A stretch of DNA of 64,000 bases, taken from Paraescarpia echinospica (lineage: Eukaryota; Annelida; Polychaeta; Sabellida; Siboglinidae). Below, in pieces: positions 36,215 through 45,114 of this stretch. Each line of letters starts with the position of its first letter. Within the stretch, counting starts at the first letter, position 1. The stretch is taken from assembly GCA_020002185.1 (NCBI GenBank), contig CM034534.1:60005050-60069049 (forward strand), in the 5' to 3' direction. Under the pieces are notes generated by a model. It made no database searches. It saw only the letters and a program-made list of their open reading frames with translations, and was not told where the DNA came from. The translations under genes were made by a program, and so were the position numbers.

Positions 36215-36780
36215 ACCGCGCCCCCTGTCGGATAGTTGGTGAACTAATTATTTCCCGCCAAAACCAAAATAGCGCCCCCTGGCGGATAGTTGGTGAACTA
36301 AAATTATTTCCCGCCAAAACTATGGAAGCGCCCCCTGACGGATAGTTGGTGAATTAAAATTGCTCCTCCTGGCGGATAGTTGGTGAACTAATTATTTCCC
36401 GCCAAAACTAGAACAGCGCCCCCTGACGGATAGTTGGTGAAACCAAAGTAGCGCCCCTGGCGGATATTTGGTGAACTGAAATATTTCCCGCCAAAACCAA
36501 AATAGCGCCACCTAGCGGAATTTTTCGCTACTAAAATATTTCCCGCCAAAACTGAAAAAGCGCCCCTGTCGGATAGCTGGTGAATTAATTAATTCCCGCC
36601 AAAACCAAAATAGCTCCCCTGGCGGATAGTTGGATAATTAAAACAGCGACCCCTATCGGAATTTTTCGGTACTAATTATACAAGTGGTGTCATCTTGTGG
36701 ACAAGTTGTAAACTAAATGTTCTAGTACTGCAAATATTCGTGTCTCTTGCACGCTTGCGTGCAATAGAGCCCCCTGACGG
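36129..36780. promoter_or_regulatory. Array of alternating CTCF-like and E2F-like motifs
   Basis: About 13 GCGCCMCCTRKCGG-type motifs start near 36129, 36165, 36218, 36272, 36328, 36362, 36416, 36451, 36505, 36560, 36613, 36646 and 36767. On the complement, those at 36,272 (CCGCCAGGGGGCGC) and 36,505 (CCGCTAGGTGGCGC) match the CTCF core fully; the others carry one or two changes or a one-base deletion. Between them TTTCCCGCCAAAA-type sequences recur near 36198, 36250, 36306, 36393, 36482, 36538 and 36592. That sequence is the E2F consensus. The array sits ~0.3-1.0 kb upstream of the NADAR start codon. Confidence 0.6.
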
Positions 36781-37020
36781 GTACATCACGAACTACAAAC
36801 ATCATCCCCTAGTGGACAAGTGAGCGAACCACATATGAGTACTGCAAATATTCGTGTCTCTTGTTTTTTCTCGTCCATAAACACCTGGTGGATATATCAT
36901 CATCAACTGATAGCACCCCTGTTAGATAAGTGGTGAACTAAATAACTACTCAGCAGTCCGCGCTTGTGTACATTCTACTCAGCAGTCCGTGCTTTTGAAT
37001 TTTCTACAAGCCGTGATCTT

Positions 37021-37108
37021 TCGGCACGCCCACGTGACCTTTATGTTCTGTTCCATAATCTTTTCGGCACGCCCACGTGACTTTTCGGCACATTCTCTAA
37101 CTATATAA
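37021..37108 (+). promoter_or_regulatory. NADAR gene core promoter
   Basis: TATATAA at 37,102-37,108 lies 48 bases before the start codon, giving a predicted 5' leader of only about 20-25 bases. Upstream are two copies of TTTTCGGCACGCCCACGTGAC (about 37,017 and 37,061), each with a CACGTG E-box. Confidence 0.7.
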
Positions 37109-37155
37109 GCGCGGTGTTTTATCAATCAGCCCGTCATTCGTATCACGACGACACC

Positions 37156-37944
37156 ATGGTCAACATCATGTTGAAAACACCGAACTACCACACGCCTGCG
37201 GCCTTCAGCGACAGCGACGTAGACGAACCGTGTTGCCGACCGTTCGAAGCATCTGGCACCCGACCGCGGTCACTGGATGTCAACCGACCATCATCACCAT
37301 TGTATCACGATAGCGCCAACCTCAAAACACCCAACTACCATGCGCCTGCAGCCTTCAGCGACAGCGACGTAGACGAACCAACTAGCCGACCGTTCGAAGC
37401 AACTACCAGCCGTCCACATTCAGCGTCAGTCAATCAACCAGTCGTTGCGTCAAGCCTCTACTCACCGCAACCGGAACCTCTACCCGAATCGGAGGTTGCT
37501 GTGAAACCGAAACGAGTTGAATTTTCAGGGGCCGACTCTCCCTTGTCAAACCTTTATCCATGCAGGGTCAAAGCCTTCGGTCGGGTTTTTAATTCGGTCG
37601 AGCATGCTTATCAATACAGGAAGGCATTGTATCACGGCGACGTCGAATGCGCAGAGCGCATCAAAGCTGCGAAGCATGCGCGCTTGGCAAAACGAAAAAG
37701 CAAACAGATTGGAGAGACGAGATCTGGTTGGAACGATGTCCGTGTTCACTGGATGCGACATTTGCTCCTCGCAAAGTTCAAAGCGTCAAAGAATTTGCGA
37801 GCCGTATTGTTGGCAACCAGAAATGCTGAACTGGTGGAGCGTGAATCATCGAAAGGGGGCTTTTGGGGACGTGGTCGTGGCTACAAAAATGGACGAAACA
37901 CTCTCGGAAAACTATTATGCACTGTCCGCGCTAATTACTTGTAG
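37156..37944 (+). CDS. NADAR-domain protein (YbiA-like), intact and intronless
   Basis: 262 residues. The start at 37,156 is chosen because of its Kozak context (ACACCATGG) and position after the TATA box; the frame is open further up to 37,114. NADAR proteins are predicted or known N-glycosidases acting on ADP-ribose or riboflavin-pathway intermediates. The domain spans roughly residues 118-260: EFSGADSPLSNLYPC, FNSVEHAYQY, LLLAKF, LLATRNAELVE, FWGRG and NTLGKLL, all expected signature blocks. The N-terminal ~110 residues are low-complexity and contain a 50-codon tandem duplication with KTPNYH(T/A)PAAFSDSDVDEP in each unit (DNA repeat 37,171 and 37,321). The arrangement inside a TIR element suggests cargo or an effector; its substrate is unknown. 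Confidence 0.88.
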   Translation: MVNIMLKTPNYHTPAAFSDSDVDEPCCRPFEASGTRPRSLDVNRPSSPLYHDSANLKTPNYHAPAAFSDSDVDEPTSRPFEATTSRPHSASVNQPVVASSLYSPQPEPLPESEVAVKPKRVEFSGADSPLSNLYPCRVKAFGRVFNSVEHAYQYRKALYHGDVECAERIKAAKHARLAKRKSKQIGETRSGWNDVRVHWMRHLLLAKFKASKNLRAVLLATRNAELVERESSKGGFWGRGRGYKNGRNTLGKLLCTVRANYL

Positions 37945-37955
37945 ACTCTGCGTTG

Positions 37956-37958
<3 letters not shown>

Positions 37959-37992
<34 letters not shown>
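37959..37992 (+). repeat. (TA)n microsatellite in the NADAR 3' untranslated region
   Basis: Alternating TA tract shortly after the stop codon. Confidence 0.9.
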
Positions 37993-37995
<3 letters not shown>

Positions 37996-38090
37996 CATTG
38001 CAAGCCTCTGTGTCATAGCAGTGTCGAAACAATGTTCAGTCTCTGGTTCTTACAGTTATGGAGCGCGACCTGTAAATACGTTTGTGTTGT

Positions 38091-38096
38091 AATAAA
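38091..38096 (+). terminator. Polyadenylation signal AATAAA
   Basis: Lies 147 bases after the NADAR stop codon, followed by a GT/T-rich stretch (TTGTGTCATTTTTTG). This completes a normal Pol II transcription unit. Confidence 0.7.
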
Positions 38097-38169
38097 ATGT
38101 TCAACCCTTATATTGTGTCATTTTTTGAAGTATGAGTAGTATAAGTGCCGTGCATCTTAGTCTCTTTCA

Positions 38170-38770
38170 TCAGACACTATGCTTTGACCAACACACGACT
38201 CAAATCGAACTCAGATCAACTAGTTGCGTAAACGAAACAGAAACTTAACCGATTACGCTGCACAAATTGAACTCAGACCAACTAGTGGTGCAAACGAAAC
38301 ACTATGCTTTGACCAACACACGACACAAATCGAACTCAGATAAACTAGTTGCGTAAACGAAACAGAAACTTAACCGATTACACTGCACGAATTGAACTCA
38401 GACCAACTAGTTGGACAAACGAAACACTATTCTTTGACCAACACATGTCACAAATTGAACTCAGATCAACTAGGCACACAAACGAAACACTATGCTTTGA
38501 CCAACACGCTGAACGAATCGAACATCGAACTCAGACCAACTAGTTGTGCAAACGAAACACTATGCTTTGACCAACACGTGTCACGAATTGGACTTAGATC
38601 AACTAGTTGTACAAACGAAACACTATGCTTTGACCAACACGTGTCACGAATTGAACTCAGACCAACTAGTTGCACTAACGAAACACTATGCTTTGACCAA
38701 CACGTGTCACGAAAACGAAACACTATGCTTTGACCAATACGTGTCACGAATTGAACTTAGATCAACTAGA
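38170..38770 (+). repeat. 63-bp minisatellite with CACGTG boxes
   Basis: Units of CAAACGAAACACTATGCTTTG ... CACGAATTGAACTCAGACCAACTAG repeat at 63 bp in the best-ordered part (38,547-38,710); flanking units vary. Most carry ACACGTGTCA. Further units are at 39,125-39,260 and 39,490-39,690. Because 63 is a multiple of three and stops are rare, several frames stay open, but codon changes show no sign of protein constraint. Confidence 0.8.
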
Positions 38771-40167
38771 CACATCACACGAGACTATGACCGAGATATG
38801 TCACGAGACTTCGGATGCACGTCACACGAGAGTACCGACGAGACAAGAGACGAGACTATGACCGATATATGTCACGAGACTACGGATGACACATCACACG
38901 AGACTACGGATGACACATCACACGAGATTACGGACGAGATATCACACGAGAATACCGTCGAGACAAGAGACGAGACTATGACGAGACTATGACCGAGATA
39001 CGGCACGAGACTACGGATGACACGTCACACAAGAGTACCGACGAGAAAAGAGACGAGACTATAACCGAGATATGTCACGAGACTACGGATGACACATCAC
39101 ATGAGAGTACCGACGAGACTAGTTGGACAAACGAAACACTAAGCTTTGACCAACACGTGTCACGAAAACGAAACACTAAGCTTTGACCAACACGTGTCAC
39201 GAAAACGAAACACTATGCTTTGACCAACACGTGTCACGAATTGAACTTAGATCAACTAGACACATCACACGAGACTATGACCGAGATATGGCACGAGACT
39301 TCGGATGACACGTCACACGAGAGTACCGACGAGACAAGAGACGAGACTATGACCGAGATATGTCACGAGACTACGGATGACACACCACACGAGACTTCGG
39401 ATGACACGTCACACGAGAGTACCGACGAGACAAGAGACGAGACTATGGACGAGAGGAAAATAGACAACTATAGACACGAGTTGTACAAACGAAACACTAA
39501 CCTTAGCCGAACACGTGACACGAATTGAACTCAGACCGACTAGCGGGCAAACGAAACACTATGCTTTGACCAACACGTGTCACGAATTGAACTCAGACCA
39601 ACTAGTTGGACAAACGAAACACTATGCTTTGACCAACACGTGTCACGAATTGAACTCAGACCAACTAGTTGCACTAACGAAACACTACATCACACGAGAC
39701 TATGGCCGAGATATATCACGAGACTACGGATGACACGTCACACGAGAGTACCGGTGAGACAAGAGACGAGACTATGACCGAGATATATATATATATATAT
39801 ATATATAGATACATCAAGAGACGAGACTGTGACCGTGATGTGTGATCTATGACCGAGATGTGTCACGAGACTACGGATGCCACATCACACGATAAAGTAC
39901 TCAGACCAACTAGTGGTGCGAACGAAACACAACAGTTTGACCAACACACATCACGAATCGAACTATAGACACGAGTCGGACAACCGAAACACTATAGTTT
40001 GACCAACACAGTCACGTCACACGAGAGCACCGACGAGACAAGAGACGAGACTATGACCGAGATATGTCACGAGACTACGGATGACACATCACACGAGACT
40101 ATGGCCGAGATATGTCACGAGACTACGACGAGGCAAGAGACGAGACTATGGACGAGATACATCACAA

Positions 40168-40715
40168 TAGACGGGTTATCGCGTGAGATTCCACCACCAC
40201 CACGACAATTCCACCACAATAGACGGGTTATCGCGTGAGATTCCACCACCACCACGACAATTCCACCACAATAGACGGGTTATCGCGTGAGATTCCACCA
40301 CCACCACGACAATTCCACCACAATAGACGGGTTATCGTGTGAGATTCCACCACCACCACCACAATTCCACCACAATAGACGGGTTATCGCGTGAGATTCC
40401 ACCACCACCACCAACAATTCCACCACAATAGACGGGTTATCGCGTGAGATTCCACCACCACCACAACAATTCCACCACAATAGACGGGTTATCGCGTGAG
40501 ATTCCACCACCACCACAACAATTCCACCACAATAGACGGGTTATCGCGTGAGATTCCACCACCACCACAACAATTCCACCACAATAGACGGGTTATCGCG
40601 TGAGATTCCACCACCACCACAACAATTCCACCACAATAGACGGGTTATCGCGTGAGATTCCACCACCACCACCACAATTCCACCACAATAGACGTGTTAT
40701 CGCGTGAGATTAGCT
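40168..40715 (+). repeat. ~51-bp minisatellite shared with the palindrome
   Basis: About eleven units of AATAGACGGGTTATCGCGTG-AGATTCCACCACCACCACRACAATTCCACCAC. The part AATAGACGGGTTA(T/C)CGCGTG is identical in type to the ~52-bp minisatellite of the palindrome (26,187 and 27,825), linking the two elements. Confidence 0.9.
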
Positions 40716-40806
40716 TCAGAAGCAAAGCAAAGCAAAGCAAATAGATGGGTTATCAAAGCAAAGCAAAGCAAATAGATGGGTTATCAAAGCAAAGCAAAGC
40801 AAATAG
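40716..40806 (+). repeat. AAAGC-rich tandem repeat, 33-bp unit
   Basis: Three units of (AAAGC)n AAATAGATGGGTTATC follow the 51-bp minisatellite. They appear derived from its GGGTTATC part. Confidence 0.75.
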
Positions 40807-41690
40807 AGACTATGTCCGAGATATGTCACGAGACTATGGATGACACATCACACGAGAGTACGGTCTATAGACACGAGTTGTACAAACGAAACACTACACT
40901 TTGACTAACACGTGACACAAATTGAACTCAGATCAACTAGTCAAGCAAACGAAACACTACACTTTGACTAACACGTGTCAAACGAATTGAACTTAGCTCA
41001 ACTAGACACATCACCCGAGACTATGACCGAGATATGGCACGAGACTTCGGATGACACGTCACACGAGACAAGAGACGAAACTATGGCCGAGATATGTCAC
41101 GAGATTACGGATGACACATCACACGAGACTATGGCCGAGATATATCACGAGTATACCACGAGACTACGGATGTCACATCACACGAGACTACGGATGTCAC
41201 ATCACACGAGACTACGGATGTCACACCACACGAGACTACGGATGCCACATCACACGAGAGTACTGACGAGACAAGAGACGAGACTATGTCCGAGATATGT
41301 CACGAGACTATGGCCGAAATATGTCACGAGACTATGACCGAGATATGTCACGAGACTATGGCCGAGACTACGGATGACACATCACACGAGAGTACGGACG
41401 AGACAAGAGATATGCTACGAGACTACGGATGACACATCACACGAGACTACGGATGACACATCACACGAGACTTCGTATGCCAAGTCACACGAGAGTACCG
41501 ACGAGACAAGATACGAGACTATGACCGAGATATGTCACGAGACTATGGCCGAGATATGTCACGAGACTATGACCGAGACTACGGATGACACATCACACGA
41601 GAGTACGGACGAGACAAGAGATATGCTACGAGACTACGGATGACACATCACACGAGAGTACGGACGAGACAAGAGATACGCCACGAGCCA

Positions 41691-42079
41691 TTCAAAGAGG
41701 TGACCATCATGGTTTCCGGCGCCACTCAACGGACACCAATGTAATTAGTCAGAGTATAGCCATCTATCGAACATGATAGTTCTCTATTCGTTGACACACA
41801 TATTCGTTGAGAATAGCGGAAGCGTAGAGGCCGCCATGTCAGGTCGCCATGACATTCAAATAACTTCCGGTACTACGTTACTTCCGGCGTAGCATCCCTA
41901 GTGGAGGCCGCCATGACAGTCAAGTGACTTCCGGTACCACGTCACTTCCGGCGTAGAGACACCTAGTGGATAATCGGAGTACCACGTCACACACGACCAT
42001 AGCAAGCGAATTTGAAAACTGCTACGATCGAAAACGACTATGTCAATAACATGTAAGGACAACCACCTGACAGGACTTC
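41691..42079 (+). other. Spacer with paired CACTTCCGG-type repeats
   Basis: Contains repeated AGGCCGCCATGACAGTCAAG-type and ACTTCCGGTRCNACGTCACTTCCGG-type stretches near 41,830-41,960. A second set lies at 42,540-42,660. ACTTCCGG is an ETS-type site and TGACGT-like cores adjoin it. No coding sequence. Confidence 0.5.
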
Positions 42080-42390
42080 ATTCAATGAGGTGCCAAACAT
42101 CACATACCTTCATGTCAAGAGACGATCATTTGTTCGGATTCACGTCCAACGAGGCGACCATAGGACTCGTATGAGGTATCGCTTCTTTTAATGGAAAACA
42201 TGTATATGAAGCAGCCGTCTTTTCAACGTAACAATTCCATATTTTCAAATAGTGCGAGCGACCAGATACGATACGACCTTCTCGAGAGTCGAAAAAGGAA
42301 AGACCAGAATCGTCGGAAGCACGGTATATACACTAGTTTTCGGCGTGATCTCATTTGCATAATCAATCAGACCGAACGTACATCACGTGA
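42080..42390 (+). other. ~300-bp core shared with the palindrome centre
   Basis: The block from ACATCACATACCTTCATGTC to AGACCGAACGTACATCA matches the complement of 27,095-27,350 and, in direct orientation, the left-arm core up to 27,090. It includes GAAGCAGCCGTCTTTTCAACG, CGACCTTCTCGAGAGTCG and GTATATACACTAGTTTTCGGC. ATTTGCAT and a CCAAT-like ATCAATCAGA follow. This is the strongest evidence that both elements share ancestry. Confidence 0.85.
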
Positions 42391-42712
42391 CTTCCCTTAA
42401 CACAAAAACTGTGCACGTTCATGAGACAGGCGACATCTGATGGCCCCAACGGATAGCAGTGTAACTACTCAGAATAACGCCAACTACCGGCCATGATAGA
42501 TATCTATTCGTTGACACACTTCCGGGAATACCGGAAGCGTAGAGGCCGCCATGACAGTCAAGTAACTTCCGGTGCGACGTCACTTCCGACGTGTCGTCCC
42601 TAGTAGAGGCTGCCATGACAGTCAAGTAACTTCCGGTACGACGTCACTTCCGGTAGCGCCCCTAGCGGATAATCGGAGTACTACGTCACATGGTGGCGCC
42701 ATCTAGCGGTTA

Positions 42713-42908
42713 AAAATATATAATTAGGTTAGCTAGAGAAAAAAAAGTTGGGGTTAAACTCGCGAAAATTTTAACAACAACCACTAAAGTGGTTGTTGCA
42801 TAAATTTTCTGAAAATTTTCTGTTTTTGTCCCAGAGGGACAAAAACATTAAATTTTCGCGAGGTTAACCCCAACTTTTTTTTCTCTAGCTAACCTAATTA
42901 TATATTTT
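42713..42908. repeat. T-shaped three-hairpin structure
   Basis: An outer stem of ~59 bp (42,713-42,771 with 42,850-42,908, about one mismatch) encloses two perfect 11-bp hairpins: 42,775-42,798 (AACAACCACT/AGTGGTTGTT) and 42,822-42,846 (GTTTTTGTCCC/GGGACAAAAAC). The outer stem runs 8 bp into the right terminal repeat. Single strands would fold into a T shape. Confidence 0.85.
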
Positions 42909-43115
42909 GGCGGGAATATTTTAGTTCCGAAAAAATCCGCTAGGTGGCGTGCCATTCTAGTTCCGAAAAAATTCGGTAGGGGGCGCCACGTAACTTGACC
43001 TACATCCGGGTACTTGACCTTGACCTACATCCGGGTATTTGACCTTGACCTACATCCGGGTACTTTTGCACTTGCACCGCAACGCTATGCGCGGTAAGGG
43101 ACCTCCTTTACTACT
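42901..43115 (-). repeat. Right terminal inverted repeat
   Basis: Inverse complement of 36,000-36,214 with no differences seen. Identity implies recent movement or gene conversion between ends. Confidence 0.9.
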
Positions 43116-43789
43116 ATTATATTAACAACCGATGGACTTACAAGGTCGATATAACTTCACCCGTCTCACCCGGCCCATCATCCCATCCCCCTTCTCCGCG
43201 CTCCCGCACTTGCCGCGTCCGTATCCCCCCGGACTGCGAGAACGGTTTATCGTTGAGGCGACAGAGTTCGCGTCGACAAGAAATATCACTGCAATAAAGC
43301 GCAACCCACGAGGTGCGAATTACGTTTTTGACGAGGTGCTATCTCCCGTTCACCATGCCTCGACACGCAAGCCGCGGCGTTAGTAGCAATGATGAGACAG
43401 CCACTACACACCTGATCCTGCGAGACGTGATCATCATTACAGGCGGCGATGTTAGCGACTATTTTAACAAAGCTCGTATTTCAGCGGTCCGGCATCCGTT
43501 ATTGGCCCGCGCACTGGCCGCAGTCGCTATCTGTCCGCAATTACGCGCCCTGATTGATGTTCGGGGCGCTTGCGAGCGGCGGATTAAGCAGAAGTAATAT
43601 CCATAAATGATCACCAGTCGCGCAAAGCGTGTCGTCAATGGGCTGTAATTAAAAGGGGAGGTTGCGATAATTTAGAGGTTTGTCACGCGCAAACGGTGCG
43701 CGAGCTTCGGCTTCGTCCCTGAGTCAGACGGGCAGACAGTTCATTAATTTAATAGACTTCCCGTTTAAGGCAGACGAATCAAGTGACAG
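43116..43789. other. Unique GC-rich DNA between NADAR element and truncated CR1
   Basis: Host-like sequence with TTAATTTAATAG and GGCTGTAATTAAAAG cores and no repeats. A plus-strand frame at 43,313-43,597 (94 codons) has no recognised domain. It probably was contiguous with 35,128-35,999 before the NADAR element inserted, or lay on the same moved fragment. Confidence 0.45.
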
Positions 43790-45016
43790 TGGTGGATTTT
43801 CTTGTTAAACATAACTTGATAAACCCATCTCAACATGGGTTTTTAAAAGCGAGGTCATGCTTAACAAATATGTTATGTTTTTTGGAAGACATCACTAGGT
43901 GGGTAGATGAGGGATCACCAGTAGATATCATCTATTTAGATTTTCAAAAAGCTTTCGACAAAGTACCATGGCATCAAAGATTACTCCTTAAGCTTTCGAC
44001 TAAAGGCCCATGGCATAGGAAATGGTATAATAAACTGGATAGAAAAATGGCTGAATGACAGAAGACAACGTGTAGTAGTTGATGGGGAGGCTTCAAACTG
44101 GAAATCGGTATTGAGTGGGGTACCACAGGGATCAGTACTAGGACCTATATTATTCTTAATATATATCAACGATTTGGACGATGATATAACAAGCAAGGTG
44201 TTAAAATTTGCGGATGATACAAAAGTGTTTAGAAGGATTAAAAGTGATGGAGACAGACAGCATTTACAAGATGATCTTGATAGGTTGATCAAATGGTCTG
44301 AAAAGTGGCAAATGCTGTTCAATTTTGGGAAATGTAAATGCCTCCACACAGGTCATGGGAATGAAGAGGTAAAATATAAAATGGGGGGTACTGTTCTAAG
44401 TACTACTGTAAAAGAAAAGGACTTGGGGTTAACCATTAGTGCTGATATGAAGGTTTCAGAGCAGTGCGGAATTGCAGCGTCAAAGGGAAATCAAATCCTT
44501 GGATTAATTAGGCGAAATATAGCGTATAAGAAAAAAGAATTAATAGTACCGCTGTACAAAACAATAGTGAGGCCTCATCTAGAATATTGTATACAAGCAT
44601 GGAGGCCATATCGCAAGAAGGACATAGATATGCTAGAAAGAGTACAGAGGAGAGCGACTAAAATGATACCAAATCTGAGGGATCTTAGTTACGAAATACG
44701 CCTAAAAGAATGTGGTTTAACAACATTAGAGACCAGGAGATTGAGAGGAGATCACATAGAAGTGTTTAAAATATTGAATGGTTATGAAAATATTGATAGA
44801 AACATTTTTTTCTCAGTTAAGAAAAATAGAAGGACCAGAGGACATGAAGCTACATTAGTAAAGGAGCAGTGTAGATTAGATATAAGAAAGTTCTCATTCT
44901 CACAAAGGACTGTAAATGAATGGAACAGATTATCTCCTGATTGTGTTGGTGCTAGTAGCGTGAATATGTTTAAAAATAAAATCGACACACACCTTAAAAA
45001 GGCGGGATACATGTAG
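43790..45016 (+). pseudogene. Truncated CR1 reverse transcriptase
   Basis: Retains motif A (YLDFQKAFDKVP), then is shifted by the 7-base insertion near 43,996. It reopens at about 44,100 with GVPQGSVLGPILF, KFADDTKVF and the complete C-terminal region to the same stop as the first copy. It lacks the endonuclease and fingers, so it is not functional. Confidence 0.9.
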
Positions 45017-45114
45017 ATAAAAAGTATTGGACTCTCGATAAGCCAAAAGGCTTCCTTGTCCACCTGCCATCCAGAGTAATTTTCTGGATGGCAATCTTGT
45101 TAAATCTTGTTAAA
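43790..45114 (+). mobile_element. 5'-truncated CR1 copy
   Basis: Matches 33,810-35,124 of the first copy almost perfectly. Differences include a 3-base and a 7-base insertion (near 43,968 and 43,996), CAG to CCG and TTTAG to CTAG changes near 44,550-44,580, and AAAAG to ATAAG near 44,882. The left flank is unique DNA; the right flank (CTGTATGACACAAC) is the RTE continuation. Confidence 0.92.

Larger units (their letters stand above)
38771..41690 (+). repeat. GAGACTACGGATGACACATCACAC minisatellite family
   Basis: Blocks at about 38,771-39,118, 39,262-39,470, 39,690-40,165 and 40,806-41,690 are built from GAGACTATGACCGAGATATGTCAC, GAGACTACGGATGACACATCACAC and GAGAGTACCGACGAGACAAGAGAC units in varying order. 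They are interspersed with the 63-bp family and a TA tract near 39,785-39,806. Acidic frames (HETTDDTSHE type) through it are probably artefacts. Confidence 0.8.
36000..43115 (+). mobile_element. NADAR-carrying TIR element, 7.1 kb
   Basis: Bounded by 215-bp inverted repeats that are identical by eye (36,000-36,214 and 42,901-43,115), ending AGTAGTAAAGGAGGTCCC. From left to right it holds: a CTCF-like/E2F-like motif array; a TATA-driven intronless NADAR gene; three minisatellite families; a ~300-bp core shared with the palindrome at 27 kb; and a T-shaped hairpin region. No transposase or integrase is visible, so it is either non-autonomous or moved by an unrecognised factor. A target-site duplication is not obvious (flanks TTTAGTATA and ATTATATTA). 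Confidence 0.85.

Noticed and set aside
38349..41643. Acidic repeat proteins (HETTDDTSHESTDE and QTKHYALTNTCHELNS types)
   Set aside because: Several frames are open at once over minisatellites whose units vary without codon bias. No start, promoter or domain.
36000..43115. Integrated large DNA virus
   Set aside because: NADAR domains and CTCF-site clusters occur in some large DNA viruses, but no viral core gene (polymerase, capsid, packaging ATPase) is present. TIR structure and size fit a transposable element better.
43313..43597. 94-codon frame in the unique DNA before the truncated CR1
   Set aside because: No recognised domain, weak start context, and GC-rich DNA that yields open frames by chance.
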